Notes: generated from the sequence alone by a model not told the origin. A stretch of 64,000 nucleotides of DNA from Staphylotrichum longicolle (GCA_019096155.1 JAHCVI010000001.1:12611243-12675242), one strand, 5' to 3'. Shown: positions 43,844 to 56,430, counted from the stretch's first letter. A program made the numbers and translations.

Positions 43844-45555
43844 CTACTTCGGTCCCTCCTGGACCTTAGAAGGCTCTGGAGCATGCTTATTATCCACCTC
43901 CGTAGCCTGTGCCTCGAGCTGCAGCGCCTTGTTATTGGCTGCAGACGGCTCGATGCCAACCTTGGTCTCGCGATGGCTGTCCATGACATCCTTTTTCCAG
44001 ATGTTCACGTAGAGGGGGTAGCTGCCAGTTTAAGTCAGCCAAATGACACAGCTCCAGCGGAAAACAAAATCCAAACTTACATCCACGCCAGGATATAACC
44101 CATCATGGGGATCGCCATGGCAACGTGGGCATTTCTCGCGTCCAGAACCACCCCCGTCATCGGAGGGAACACCATGCCCCCTGAAATAGCAGCCACCAAC
44201 AAGGATCCGCCCATCTTGGTGTGTGTTCCCAGCCCCCGGAGGCCGAGTGTGAAGATGGTGGCAAAGCAGCACGACTCGAAGCACAGCACAAGAATCAGCA
44301 TCGCGATGGATGCGGTGCCGGACGTATTCATGGCCGCTACGATAAAGACAAAGCAAAGACCGAGGTATACAGCCAGCATGTACCGCGGTTTGAAGAAGGG
44401 CAAGGTCAGGAGCCCGCCGGCGACAAAGCGGTTGAAGGCATAGAGGCCTTGACCGACGGCGAGGAGATCGGCTGCCCAGTGTCAGTTCAAGTCGAGGGAA
44501 CCAAAAGGGAAAATGTGCTCACAAGCTGTCGCGCTGTCCCGCCCGGCTTCCTGGCAAAAGTTGATAAAGTAGCTCTGTCAATCCTCAATCAGCATCATCA
44601 TCGAACCCCTCCGCCCCAGGCAAACCGCTCGGTTCAAGCTTACCGCAACCGCCACTTGAGCCCCGACATAGCAGAACTGCGACCATACCGCCAGAAACAG
44701 GTTCGTCTGCTTCCTGAACGGCCCCGGATCAGTCCCAATCTCGCCCTCCTGCATATGCATATCGGCGTCCGTGATCTCGGGCATCGGCGCCAGAAAGAAC
44801 AAGACAATCAGCAACGCATCAAAGCAGGCGACGCCCAAGTACACCCACTGCACGTTCCTCAACCCCGCATCGTCATCGACGGTATTCGCAAAGAACACCC
44901 TCGACGCCAGCAGCGGCGCGACGAACGACCCGACGCCCTGCACGGCCTGCGCCAGGTTCAGCCTGATCTCCGAGTAGCGCGGCGGGCCGCAGATGGCGAG
45001 GAAGGGGTCGGCCGCCGTCTCGAGCGTGGCCAGGCCGGCGCCCACCACGAACATGCTGCCGCAGAAGCCGCCGAACGAGCGCTGGACGCCCGACGGCCAG
45101 AAGAGCAGGCAGCCGACGGCGAACACGGCGAGCCCCGTCATGAAGGTCACGCGGAAGCCCGCGCGGCGCAGGATCCAGCCCGAGATGGTCGGCGGGCAGA
45201 TGAAGTAGGCGCCAAAGTAGGCTGACGAGAGGCCCGCGGCCATGGAGGCGGAGATTTGGAGTTGTTTTTGGAAGTGCGAGTTGAGGACTGGTGGAGGGAA
45301 AGTTAGTGGTGATGGGGGCATAGCCAAAGGCGCTGTGAGATAGGACTGACCATCAAGAAGGCCGTAGGCAAACCCCCAGAGAAAAAAGAGAATGGTCACT
45401 GGTGGTGAGATATGTCAGCGGTCCATCGTCCTCCTCTCTGTCCTTGAGCATGTCATACCGAGCATGTTTGGAACCATTGACTGTCTCAGCGTCAAGTGGG
45501 CAGCGCTCGTGAGGGTGTCATCGCTGACGGTGATCTTCCTTCTCCATAGCCCCAT
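43844..45555 (-). CDS. MFS sugar transporter, fucose-permease-like
   Basis: Major facilitator of the fucose:proton symporter (FucP-like) subgroup, likely a plasma-membrane sugar symporter. The substrate cannot be read from sequence. Exons 45555-45459, 45398-45351, 45287-44644, 44574-44523, 44471-44081 and 44021-43844 give 469 aa. Signatures are LRQSMVP, VTILFFLWGFAYGLLD, LSSAYFGAYFICPPTISGWILRRAGFR, GAGLATLETAADPFLAICGPPRYSEIRLNLAQAVQGVGSFVAPLL and the C-half GGSLLVAAISGGMVFPP. About 12 membrane helices are expected. All six exons keep phase. The hydrophilic tail ends EPSKVQEGPK. A further upstream exon encoding a longer N-tail is possible. Confidence 0.92.
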
Positions 45556-47266
45556 GGCTGCCGGCTTTGTCGTTGCCCTTCTCGTTGCCGTGGTCTTCGC
45601 TGAAGCAGCTGGCGTTGTGGTTGAATCTGAACCTCAGGGATCAAACAAGGTCCACTGAAACTGCAGATCGACGAGATTCCTCGACCGACATCTCAGAACG
45701 AGCGGGGTTCAGCATCTACATAAAGCATCCTCCAAAGCTGCCGGTTGAATAATCCGTCCCGTAGCTTCGGGAGAGCGACAGTCGATGCTCCCACAACCAG
45801 GCAACCCCATCGTCCCCAGTCGGGGCAGGGGGAACCCACCCTCCTCAACTGCCACTCGGCAGAAGTCAAGACAAGCCGCCGACGGACACCGCGGCAAAAT
45901 AGATTGGGATACCACCTCGCAGCGCACCGGCCATATCCGTGCATCCCCCGGTGTATGCACATACATCCTTCCATCGGCGGACAGATGGATCGCGGTTAAT
46001 CAACCCCACGAGGTCGAGTCGCCCCAATCCCAAGGCTCTGTGAAGAAGACGCGACACAAACCGCAAGAAGACCCCAGTTTCCCCAGAAGACGAACTACAA
46101 ACCCAGGAGTCTTGCGTGGGAATCCAAGAATCCCAACCGTCCATCTGCCGATCACTTCCTCCCTCCTCGTCTCCAACTGTAAAGCAACCCCAAAGGCAGG
46201 CAGCTGCGGGGATCCCGAGGTTCAGTTCGGGGCATCAACGCACCGAGCAAAAAGCCCAAGTCGGGGTCGCAGCGTGAAAACGAGACCTGCGACATCAACA
46301 CCATGACATGAATGTGACTAACCACGAGGTGGCTGGGGGGGAAATGGCTTCATGACACCCTCGCTGTGGCATATAAGGGATCATGAACCTGGAAGCAAAT
46401 GGAAGAGACGCCAAATCAGACTCAGGCCAGGCCAGTTAGTTACCACCTCAGAAAAACCATGGCACTCGCCATCGGGATGATCCCCCCCGAGTCCTTCTCC
46501 GGCACTCATCCCGAAACCAAAAAGGAAGCAAAACATGATGTGTTGATCGGAAAACTGCCCCAACCCAAAGCCAAGAAAGGGTCTGAAGTCGCGATGGGGG
46601 GAGGATCGGAAGCCGTTTGATATCTCAGGGAAGGGGGGTGGAAATGCCGCTTGACCCCAACTGGAACGCCACATCTAGGGCGCTAACATTAACCCCAGAT
46701 TTTGGGTGGGGAGGAAGCAGAGGGGGGGTGGGGTTCGTCTTGGCTCAAGCCCGCCGCCGGCAACCACATGCGATGCCCAGGTCCCCAAAGGGGCATGGTA
46801 TGGCAGAGGAGGGACCCGAGAGACAACCCACTACTGTACATACCACCGAGACAGATCTCGACATACACATTCACACAACGAAAGAAAGGAGAACTGTGAT
46901 AATCTCCGCGCTGTGGCATTCTTATCCATTCGCTGGCTCTAAACAACGTCTCTCTTCTCCTGTCCCAGACCCAGACGTCCCCTCTCCACAGCAAGCCCTT
47001 TTCAGACTTGACGAGTTAGCCGTCCCCAGGACGTCATGGCGTTCTCTGTCTTTTAACTCCCGTCCAGAACAAACCCTTCTCCCCGACCACCCAAGCGACG
47101 AGATGCCGTCCAACTTTTCAGCTCTCAAGTCCTGCCCCGCAAGCCAAATCTAGACCCCACAAAGCAGGATTCAGAAGAGACAAAGCCGATGCGAGGCGCC
47201 CACACAAGGTTTTCACACCTTGCGTCTTCTCACCCCATGAACCCTTGGAACATCCCAAAAGCCTCC
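45556..47266. other. Intergenic region between transporter and eIF2A genes
   Basis: About 1.7 kb. Several anonymous frames (for example plus 45785-46306 and plus 46617-47153) overlap and have no recognisable motif. It contains the transporter promoter and the eIF2A 3' flank. Confidence 0.45.
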
Positions 47267-49394
47267 TTACTCCCTCTCCAACGCCTCCAGCTCCTTCAGC
47301 ACCGACGTCTTGGTAGCAATCTTCTTGACCTGCGTATCCTCCAGCTTCTCGCCGCCCGCATGCCGCATCTCGAGGTCCTCGATCGCCCGGATCTTCTTCT
47401 GCAGCGCGCGGATCTTCTTGGCGTTGGGGTTCGCATCGCCGCCGGCGACGGGCGCGCCGCCGCCCTGGGCCGCAGCATGGGCCGGGCGGCTGTGGGAGCG
47501 GGCGCGCTGCGCGTTGCCCTGGTTGCGCGGGCCGGGCTGGAGGTTGTTGTTGTTGCGCGACCGGCTGCGGGCGTGGTGCGCCTGGTGCGGGTGCTGGCCG
47601 TGGTGGTGGCCGTGGTGGGCGCCGCGGCGGTCGGGGCTGCGGCCCTCGTTGCCCGAGCCGCTGCCGTACTCGCGGGGCGACGGCGCAAGACCGCCTTCAG
47701 TGCCGGCCGCCGCCGCGGGGGCGTTGGCGTCGCCGTCCTTGGCCTTCTTGCTCCGCTTCTTCTTCTTGGACTTGGACGCGCCGTCATCGGCGGGCGCCGC
47801 GCCGGGGACCGAGGGGCGCCCGACTGGCTCCGCGCCCGGAACCATGTGGCGCGGGCGGCCGAAACCGTTGGGACCGATCGAGGGAATACCGTTGCTCACG
47901 GTGTGCGCGGCACCGCCCTCATCCTCGCGCTTGAAGTGCAGGGGAGTCAGGGCGCCGCGGGCGCCGGGCGGGCGGTAGGCGCCCACAGGCTTGGACGGGG
48001 TCTTGACCGTGCCGAGGTAGGCCAGGGCCGAGGGGTGCGGGGCCGGCACGGGGTGCAAGGGGTCCTCGTTGGGAGGGAGGTCGGCCACAGGAACAGGCCG
48101 CCAGAGAACGTTGTACAGCTCGACCATATCTTCGTTGTACATGATGCCGCCTCCGACGTGCCAGAGCTTGATGCCGTTGTCGACGCGCAGACGCGGAGAC
48201 GTGGTCGCCGTCATGATGTAGCGGCTGTCGGGGCTCCAGGCGCAAACGCTGGGGTTGCCGCTCTCGATGGTGCAGAGCTTGCGGTAGTCCTTCTCGAGGT
48301 CGTACACGTCAATCTGCCCAGCCAGATTGCCGAAGCCGGCAACCAGGGCGAACCGGCCGGTGGGCGAGAAGATGATGGTGTTGCGAGGGCCGAGCGGGAA
48401 CGAGTGGATAGGGACGCCGCGGTGGTTGAAGATGGTCGTCTTGGCGGGCATGTACCCGTAGATGACGCCGAACTCGGTCGAGTTCGGGGACCAGGCCACG
48501 TCGTGGATAGGTCCCTCCTTGTCCAGCGTGATCCTAGCATCGAACGAGCCGTTGGCGCTCAGCAGATACATGGTCGTCTCGCCATAGTAGCTCTTGTTCG
48601 ACTTGTCCACCTCGGTTTGTGCCAGCACAATCAGGCTCGTGCCCAGCGCGTTCCACTTCAGCTGCACCTTGTCGCCCTTGAAGAATGTCTTTTGCGAGAT
48701 CGGGCTGTTGAAGGACGGCACGTTGTAAACCTTGACGGCAGCAGGTTGGCCCTGGAAAAGAAGGTCAGCGTCGGAAGCCAAGATATTGAAACTGCTGCAT
48801 CAGGCTTACCTTGCGCTCGGGAACAAAGACTGCGACGTTCTGGTTCAGGCCGGGGGCGATGGCAAAGTCGGACACGCCCTCGACGCGCAGCTTGTTCCAG
48901 ACGGTCGAGAAGTCGTCGCTCTTGAAGAACTGCACCTCGTTGGTGACGGCGCGGGCGCAATACTTCTCGTCGGCGGTGTACTGCAGGTTCCAGCCCGACT
49001 GCGACTTCTGGACGAACTTGCCAAGCGGCTGCTTCTCGGCACCCTCGGGCACGTCTTCGATGGTGCGCCAGATCTTGAGGTTCTTGGTGGCGTCGCCGTT
49101 CTCGTCCTTGGCGGGGCGTTCCCAGGTGCAGAGGAACGAGCCGCGGGGCGAGAAGCTGAGCTCGTAGACGGCCGAGAGGGGCAGCGAGGTCAACACATGG
49201 CCGACCGAGGCATCGACGACAACGACGCTGTCGTTGGCGGCGTATGCGAAGTAGCGGCCGCAGGGCGAGTAGACACAGCACCGGAGGTTCCCTTCAGGCT
49301 TGCCGAACCCAGGAAGGGACTCGTAGACAGGCGCGGCATCAAAGACGCCGATGGCCTTCTGGGTTCGGTAGGCAAACTGCAACGGATTCGCCAT
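47267..49394 (-). CDS. Eukaryotic translation initiation factor 2A (eIF2A)
   Basis: Non-canonical initiation factor able to bring initiator tRNA to 40S subunits independently of GTP in some settings. Exons 49394-48810 and 48751-47267 give 689 aa, with a 58-nt intron (GTAAGC donor). The N-terminal two-thirds forms the eIF2A beta-propeller: YSPCGRYFAYAANDSVVVVDA, VAWSPNSTEFGVIYGYMPAKTTIFN, NTIIFSPTGRFALVAGFGNLAG and CAWSPDSRYIMTATTSPRLRVDNG. The C-terminal part is disordered, basic and His/Arg-rich, ending in the conserved helical segment KKIRALQKKIRAIEDLEMRHAGGEKLE. The start and length are normal for fungal eIF2A. Confidence 0.95.
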
Positions 49395-51289
49395 GACTAG
49401 TCAAAGCCACAGGTGTCGCGATAGCAGGTTTGTGTGGTGTTACTGTTGTTTTTCTTGATTCCTCTTGATGTCTCCCGGAGGATGACTGCGTTCTCAATCA
49501 AAGCGCAAGTGCCGAGCCAAAGCAATGGTGTTTTGGGACAAAGGCGATCAGGGGTTCTGACCGGCGATTGGCGACTACTGTGGAGGCGAAGCTCGAAGAC
49601 GGGGACTCGGGGGCCCTGGTCAAAGAACTGGCGTTGAGGGTTTCTGTCGCTGAGAACAGAGAGACGACGCTGGGGATTTCGGTTTGGCGATACACCTCGA
49701 CCACGCGACAGCACAGCAGGGAGGTGATGACGGGGGGCGACGGGACGCGGGGAGGACCGAGTTGGGCTTTTTGGGGGGGGATTGTTGACAAAGAAGCCAA
49801 GAAGCCGCACTGGGATCCGAAGAGAAAACCGACCGACAGGAAGAGGGTGAACAGTAAAGAAGAGAAGGGCCCTTGGGGAAGGTTGGCGAGGGCGGTGCGT
49901 GTTGGACCGGGTGGGCTGGGGGAGGGAACGGGGAGGAAAGAAGAAGGAGGCGGGAGCGAAGGGAGTGAGGACGGAGTCAGTTCCACACTCGCGACCATTT
50001 TTTTAGCTTTTCTGCATGCTGATTCAGGCCGTGCCCGGCGGGGCCAGCGGGCCAGGTGCTTGGTGTGCCACCGTCCCACTGCCGGGCCTGGTTGGTTCGA
50101 GGCCTCTCGCCGACCCGCTGAACTCTGGTTAGCGTGTGCCAAGCCTGCCTGGTTTGAGTTCTTTGGAGCTGAGTTTCGCCTCGTTTGGCCTCCAACCCAC
50201 CAGAGTTTGCACGGTTCTGGCGGGAAATATTTGATGCATCGGGGAAAAGTGAGTCGTGGATGGCGTGGGCGTTTTGGCCGCACAACACAGGGTGACTAGT
50301 ACGGAATTTGGTGGATTTTGGAGTGCTCATTGCCCGTGAGTTCTCTTTGTGTTGCTGCCACTCAGGTCCATAGGTGTGTTTGCCGAGCTCATTGCATGGC
50401 TGGCTTTTGGCTTTGCTTGTGATCTCACACGAAAGGTCATTTGCATCTGCTCACTACCTAAGGTAAGGTACGCAGCTCAGGTTCAATTAGGTCCAACTCT
50501 CTGTGCAAACCCGCCTGCGTGCCTGCATGCAAGCGCAGGATTCGAGAATTCTCAGTTCCATGCATCAGACAGTCTGTCGGGTTTGGCCACCTCCACACAA
50601 CAGCCATTGAGGTTTCAGACCCCAGACAGCCACCCCACAAATGGCTTCCATTTCTTTGAGCGTTGTAAAAGGTTCCCGCAATTCCATTTACATGGTCACG
50701 GCGCAATTGCTTGTGCCACATGGTTTAGTCTTCATTATTTTCTGGCCAACGTCGGCCCAAGAAAAGACCCAAAAGAGTGCCTGGGAGTCGCTGCTGCTGG
50801 ACTGGCAGAGAAACGGGGACCAGCGGGGCGGGCTGGCCGGAAGAAGCCGCTGTGGGGAGACGAGGGAGACTCGTGGAGTTCGGCACGGACCAGCCCAGCA
50901 GCCAAGGCTTTGCGCTAAGTCTCGTTCCGGCAGCCCTGTTCAGCCGCATCAACGTCAACCAAGAAGACTCGCACCTCCAGCATCACCACGACGTCGAATG
51001 CGTTCATAATCCAGGGCGGCTTTTCAGTGTTCCGTGTCTGCTCAATATACCGAATATTTTTTTCCAGATGAATTCCCCCAAATCCAACATTTCTGCCCGA
51101 GACCAGTGTCCCCTTTCCCTGCTTTGTTTACTTTCTGACCCCCTTTTCTCATGTATCCTCAGAGGACTCTCAGTACTTTGTACATCCACTTGACAACTTT
51201 GCTAGAACTCAAATGCTTCTAAGCATACAGAAACCCTATAAGCCGAGCTTTGATGACCGAAATGAACACAGGAACGGTGCATTTCCTGC

Positions 51290-51892
51290 TCACTCCACTC
51301 TGCCATGTTTTCTTGTCCCCTTCGCTTGTCTGGCAAACCGGGGCAATTCCGCCAGAGATCTAGCGTAAGAATGGAAGTGTACCGGGCTCCATGGACTGAA
51401 AGCCACAAGGGCGTCGGCTCCAGCTTGTCTTGGATGGCACAGAAACTTGACTCTTTCGATTGCCATCGAGCACTTGTCTGCGTATTTCCCATCCTTTCCC
51501 AGGTCATCCTGGGCAGGACGCATGTCAATTGATTCTAGAAGCCATTTGTGCCTAATGCAGAGTTCTGTCTGCATAAAGCGGTCTCTTGTAGGGACCATCA
51601 GTTGCTTGATGGATTCTTTGCTTGTCTTCCACCGAGACTTAGACTCTTCATTGGCCATTGTCTCATGTTCCCAGTTTGTCATTTTCTAGCAGTCAACACC
51701 TTGTAGCAACCTTCTCCTCTCTGCCATTGTCACAGTCTGCGCGGAGGGTCCTAAAGAACTGCGCCTTGCTGCATGAGATGTGGATGAATCTCTGGGCATG
51801 TCTTGGGATTTTGTAATGGCTATCTTCAGCATGTTCTTGTCTGGCATGGCAACTGTGAGGAAATAGACGATTTCAACTCCCTCATCTGACAT
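51290..51892 (-). CDS. Doubtful small hypothetical protein (two adjacent frames)
   Basis: Two ATG-started minus-strand frames follow each other (51892-51686, 68 codons; 51682-51290, 130 codons). They are separated by three bases and are in different frames. No convincing intron joins them, and neither resembles a known family. They may be parts of one decayed or mis-assembled gene, or chance. Confidence 0.2.
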
Positions 51893-52295
51893 GTTCTCGT
51901 TGCTCCGCGTTTTCTCCTCCAGCCCATGAGAGTGATGGCAGTCACGAGATCAAGAGAGAGGGAGCTACCTGGGACTTCGGACGAGAACACAACGGTCCCA
52001 GGAGTTGACGAAGGTAGGCAAGGAAAGAGCGCGAGTCCCCGAGACGCGTTGCTTGACGCGGGCTTGCGGAAGGTGGACCGAGCGCCCTACCAGGAGTGCC
52101 ATAAAGTTTGAATCGCTTTCTGGTTTTTGAAATTCCTTCTTCTTTTTCCAAACCATCACCACCATCCTCGCTGTTCTGTTGCCCACGCCGCCAAACTTTT
52201 TTAAAGTTTGATAAAAAAAAGCCACGACAACGAGAGTAAGTCCCCCTCGTCATTTCATTAGATCTATTGGCACATGCGCATCACTTCCGGAACTC

Positions 52296-52341
52296 TCGCG
52301 GGTCCTCGCGCGGGTCTTTGCGCGGGTCCTGCGCGGGTCTC
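52296..52341. repeat. Four near-copies of CGCGGGTC
   Basis: The sequence contains CGCGGGTC four times with spacers of two to four bases, about 260 bp before the orphan gene's ATG. Such GC-rich promoter repeats can bind transcription factors or arise by slippage. Confidence 0.7.
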
Positions 52342-52362
52342 TGGTGATCGGTCAAATCGGTT

Positions 52363-52383
52363 GGTCGGTCGGTCGGTCGGTCG
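52363..52383. repeat. (GGTC)5 tetranucleotide microsatellite
   Basis: Five consecutive GGTC units ending in GAC, directly after the CGCGGGTC block and within the presumed promoter of the gene at 52599. Confidence 0.8.
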
Positions 52384-52598
52384 ACTGGGAGTGACAGATT
52401 GGGGGTTTAGCATGCCCAGAATGTGATGTGAAGCAGGTGTTTTTACTCTGAGACGCTGCCGTTTACGAGTAGGACACTGGCATTTCATCCATTCATGTTT
52501 TGCTCCCATTATCTCTCCCTTCATCTAGACAGAGGCCGCATCCCGGGTCATTCTAAAGAGTCGATTGAACACTGAGCTAACAGTCTGCCGGAAAACAG

Positions 52599-55162
52599 AT
52601 GGGTGACCAGCGCTTCGGTGCTGGCCGAGCTGGGGGGGTGCGCCCTCCGCCCGGCTTCGAGAACCTGGTGTCGAACCAGGGGATCGAAGTCGGTGCGGGT
52701 GCCGGTAAGTCTGCTGCTGTGAGAGCCTTTCAGATGCCACCGGGTCATCACCAGGAGGGTTCAGGGCACAGCATAAGGAGTTCATGGCGGCCAAGCGGGA
52801 CAGCCAGCAGCCGCCTGGATCTGGGAGCTCGTGGCTGGCCCGCTGCTCCCGCGGCTCACCACCATGCGGTCCAAGCACTCTGCGGCTTGAGGCCTGCCGA
52901 TGAATGGCACAAGTTGTATGCGGTGATGGCGGCCACTCACGCGCCTCGCATCCATCGCATCAATCAGCCCTGGACCCGCGCCTGCCCACGAGCCCATAAA
53001 TTCAGCTTCATTTCCTGCGAAATCTCTTCTCCTCTCTCTCTTCTTCCTTACGCAAACAAAAAAGCTGACTTTGTTTGACACCAGCAGCCACCCCGATCGA
53101 GGAGTCCAACTCCTCAACCTCTTCTTCGTCTGCCTTGGGCGCCACCCTCGGCATCTTCCCCTTCCCGGCTCCATTGGAGTTTCCGCGGTCGCCACCGCGA
53201 TCGTCCACGTCTGTCCGCTCGTCGGCAGCTTCCGGCTGCTCGATACTCCCCGAGGTATCGAGCGAGTACACCGATCGGGAGAAGATGGAGGCAACCAACG
53301 CCTTCTTCTTCGGCCACCATCACGAGCAGATGGTGGCCAACATGGCCAAGAAGTTCCAGGATCTCCTGGACTACGACAAGACGAAGAATCGCAAGATTCT
53401 TCACATCGACTGGTAAGTGTTTTTCCATTCTTTCCTCCTCTCCTCCGCTGGTCTGCGTAACAAGGACAAGAAGAAGTCGTAAAAAAAAATCGAGAAAATT
53501 GAGTCGCTAACCACATTGCCATTTCCTCTCCAGGATCGCGGGCAATCCCACCGATCCCATCAAGAAGGAGGGCGATGGCGCCCACGGTGGCATGAGCGCC
53601 GAAGACCGGCGGCTCAGCGAGAGCGTGGCCAGGTCGGTCATGCGCATCACCCACGACGTCGTGGAGTGGGATGAGACAGAGACGGTAAGCTTCAATTTTC
53701 ATTTTGTTGGCACGCGAAATTTCGCGATTTTTGGCGACGTTTTCGTGGTCGACCGACCTCCCTCCAGAAGATCATGCGCTGACCACTTCGATATCAGTGG
53801 AACAAGTCATTGTTCTACGGCGACTGGCTGAACGACCACAAGGGTCTCCGCCAGTTCTTCATCGAGATCCAAGTCAAGCGGATCTCTGGAGCCGACGAAG
53901 AGCTCCTCGAGAAGTGCGGGATCAGCCCGGAGTACGTCTGGCTGCCCCTCCACGATGACAAGGCTCCGGCCATTACCCCCATTGTCATCCCCCTCCTTGT
54001 CCCCCAGCAGTTCCTCCCTCAGCCTGCCGCCCGTGAGCTGCCCAACCCACACCAGGCAGCCTGCGAGCCGATCCCCGAGGTCGAAGAGGAGGAGTACGCG
54101 ACTCCGGCGCCCGCTCCCTCGCTCGAAGTCCCCACGTGCTCTGCAGACAAGGGCAAGGGCAAAGCCGTCGCTCCCCCGGTTGTCAATCCTGCGGCTCCCG
54201 TCATTGTCTCCTCCGACAACTTCCAGTCTGCTCAAAAGCGGACTCCTCTCCCCAACATTGGCGACCTCGCTCTCCGTCAGCAAGACGAAGCCGACACCAC
54301 TGCTCCCTCTGGAAACCCCAGCGCTCGCCGCACTGGCATCCCGCGCAGCCAGCCCCTTCATGCGACCGGCAGCCTTGAATCTCTCGAGTCTACCCAGTCC
54401 GGCGCGACCGACTCCTCCGACGAGTCCTACCAGGAAGAGGGCACCATCTACCTGTCCGACGACGTCGATCCCTTTGACGCGCTCCTCCCCGCGCATGCGA
54501 CCCCGGCCGTGAGCGCCGCCGACCTCCACCGCCAGCGCGAGGAGTTCGACCGCAATTCCTACGCCAAGCGTGAGGAGCTCACCCGCATCTTCTCCTTCCT
54601 GAACGATCCGGCCTTTATCGAGCGCAAGAACAAGTCCTTCGTCTACGCGGTCCGCATCGTCGCCGTCCCCGACCGCGGCAACGTCGTCAACGAGTTCAAC
54701 GGCCCGCCCGTCTCCGACCGCTACGGCACCCTGCTTGCCCAGGGCGGCTGGGTCGTCCCTCCTCTCCAAGAGCGCATCCAGTGGCGCGACGAGCACAAGC
54801 GGTCGTACCGCAACAAGGGCGCCAGACTCGGCAAGTACGACGGTCTCCCCCGTCCGCAGTACCAGAATGCCATGCCCATGAAGTTCGACTGGTCCGGCGG
54901 CACCGATCCGCGCTACTTTGGTCCTGCTCCTCCCCTCTGGCGCGAGCTGTGCGATCCGTGCATGGAGGATATCTACTGGATGACTTGGCAGCTGCTGAGC
55001 GGAAAGCAGTTCCTCGGGTTCCGTCCTGGTGCTGGCTTTGGCGTCGTGCGGCGCGATCCCGCGGGCGACCTGGAGATGCTGCACAAGTGCCAGTTCAAGA
55101 GCCCATGCACCGAGGCGCTGTACCATGCGGCGTCCTACCCCCGTGTCAAGGAGACGAAGTAG
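52599..55162 (+). CDS. Large disordered orphan protein
   Basis: No family recognised. Exons 52599-52704, 53088-53412, 53534-53684 and 53798-55162 give 648 aa. The first intron is unusually long (383 nt), and its acceptor is a CAGCAG tandem, so exon 2 may start at 53085 or 53088 with a one-residue difference. Low-complexity Ser/Pro regions surround two compact parts. The first (about 95-245) includes REKMEATNAFFFGHHHEQMV, MRITHDVVEWDETETWNKSLFYGDWLNDHKGLR and a long FIEIQVKRISG strand. The C-terminal part (about 460-648) is rich in aromatic residues (EFDRNSYAKREELTRIF, MKFDWSGGTDPRYFG, EDIYWMTWQLLSGKQFLGFRPG). It has no signal peptide or membrane helix. The splice phases and long open exon 4 make it convincing as a gene. 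Confidence 0.8.
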
Positions 55163-55695
55163 CCGACCTGGCGTCTTTTTTCGTGGAGCTCGAGGTCCTA
55201 ACCCGGCGAATTTTATATTCCGCCCTCGCCTCTTGAAGCCTTATCACCACGAATCACGACAGCACGACGTTACGATCTCTTTCACGACACGATTCCGCCG
55301 GCATTTCTCTCTCTCCATGAGACCACAACGTCACGACTTATCATTCCTTCTTCTGAAGAGGTCACAACCGACGATCACCACACCCGGCATGTCAGAGTAC
55401 ACGGTTCCAGGCTCGCTTCTCCTTACTTGATCACTCAATCATCGCACTGCACCGGCTCAGTCTCGCCTCCACTTCACCAAGTCAAGTCGTTACACCCTCT
55501 CGCGCTTGTCTTCTCCTTGGGACGGAGCAGACTCGTGGATGTTGTCCGCACTTTGACTCTGGCACGGCAACCATCAGTCGTCGGATGGCACTACTTTACG
55601 GCACACAGAGCAGCAGTCAGATCACGGCTTTCCTTTTTCCATATCTCCACTCTCGTCAGCTGCCTGCCTGATATCTTTTCGCCCGACATCACCTT

Positions 55696-55908
55696 CCTGC
55701 TCCTCTACCTTTGACGGGGACAGCTTGTGTGGTTTGTTCGGCGCGAGGCACCGTCTTCGACGGTTTGGCATGGCCTGGCGCGGCACTGCTCATTGTTCTC
55801 ATCTCATCCAACCTCGGTCCTCCGTTCCCAATGTTCGACCTGCCACAATATCTCCATTACCAGGCTTCACCAACCCTGCTCCTCTACCTTTGACGGGGAC
55901 CAGCTTGT
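55696..55908. repeat. Direct repeat pair about 180 bp apart
   Basis: The unit beginning CCTGCTCCTCTACC and ending CAGCTTGT is present at 55696-55728. It recurs at 55875-55908 with one extra C. The flanks differ, so it is a short duplication and not a large tandem array. Confidence 0.8.
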
Positions 55909-56361
55909 TTAGTCAGACGGTTTTGGCATGACAGCCGTTTGGGAACGACGAGGTTTCGCATCGTGGATCGGCCTTTCGACATCCAGGGGGACATCAACAT
56001 CACATCGCATCGCATCGCATCTGAGCATTCGGGCTGCCGGCGGGGGATGCATTATTCAGAGTTGCGGGTTGAGAAGAAAGAATCGGGTTGGGGAACCTCG
56101 TTCATTCTCTCTCTTCTTCTTCTCTGGTTTCTCTCCAGGCATCCGGCTTTTCAGAGTCGGGACTGAGAACTGATCGGGCTGGGGAGCCTTGGTCGTTCTC
56201 ATCTCTCTTCTCATTCTCTTCTTTTCAATCCAGCCATGACGGGCATGGATGGGCCATTCTGGGTTCTCATTCCCACTTGACACACAGACACATACACACA
56301 ACTTTCTCGGTTTCTCCTGTAATTGGTGGCGTTTGGGGCGGACGGATTTCGGGAACCTGGC

Positions 56362-56393
56362 TGGTTTGGTTTGGTTTGGTGGTGGTGGTTTGG
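56362..56393. repeat. GTTTG / GGT low-complexity run
   Basis: A GGTTTGGTTTGG-type run followed by GGTGGTGG lies in the gene-poor region. It is a simple repeat without an obvious role. Confidence 0.7.
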
Positions 56394-56430
56394 GATCTTG
56401 ATACCCATTTCTCTTGTTTCTTTTCGTATC

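Larger units (their letters stand above)
49395..52598. other. Long intergenic region between eIF2A and the orphan gene
   Basis: About 3.2 kb, with divergent promoters at the ends. No confident gene. Anonymous minus-strand frames lie at 51290-51892 (listed separately). Low-complexity blocks at 52296-52383 lie just upstream of the orphan gene. An ACCTAAGGTAAGGTAC element occurs at about 50456-50471. Confidence 0.45.

Noticed and set aside
50349..50918. Plus-strand frame of 189 codons
   Set aside because: It has no ATG at its start and no motif, and it lies in a promoter-like intergenic region.
52655..52690. tRNA-like B box on the minus strand (GGTTCGACACC)
   Set aside because: It falls in the first coding exon of the orphan gene. 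No matching A box or acceptor stem is visible.
52782..53702. Long minus-strand open frame of about 300 codons
   Set aside because: It lies antisense to the spliced orphan gene, spans its introns, and has no motif of its own.
53807..55126. Minus-strand open frame of about 440 codons
   Set aside because: It is a shadow of the last exon of the orphan gene, with no recognisable domain.
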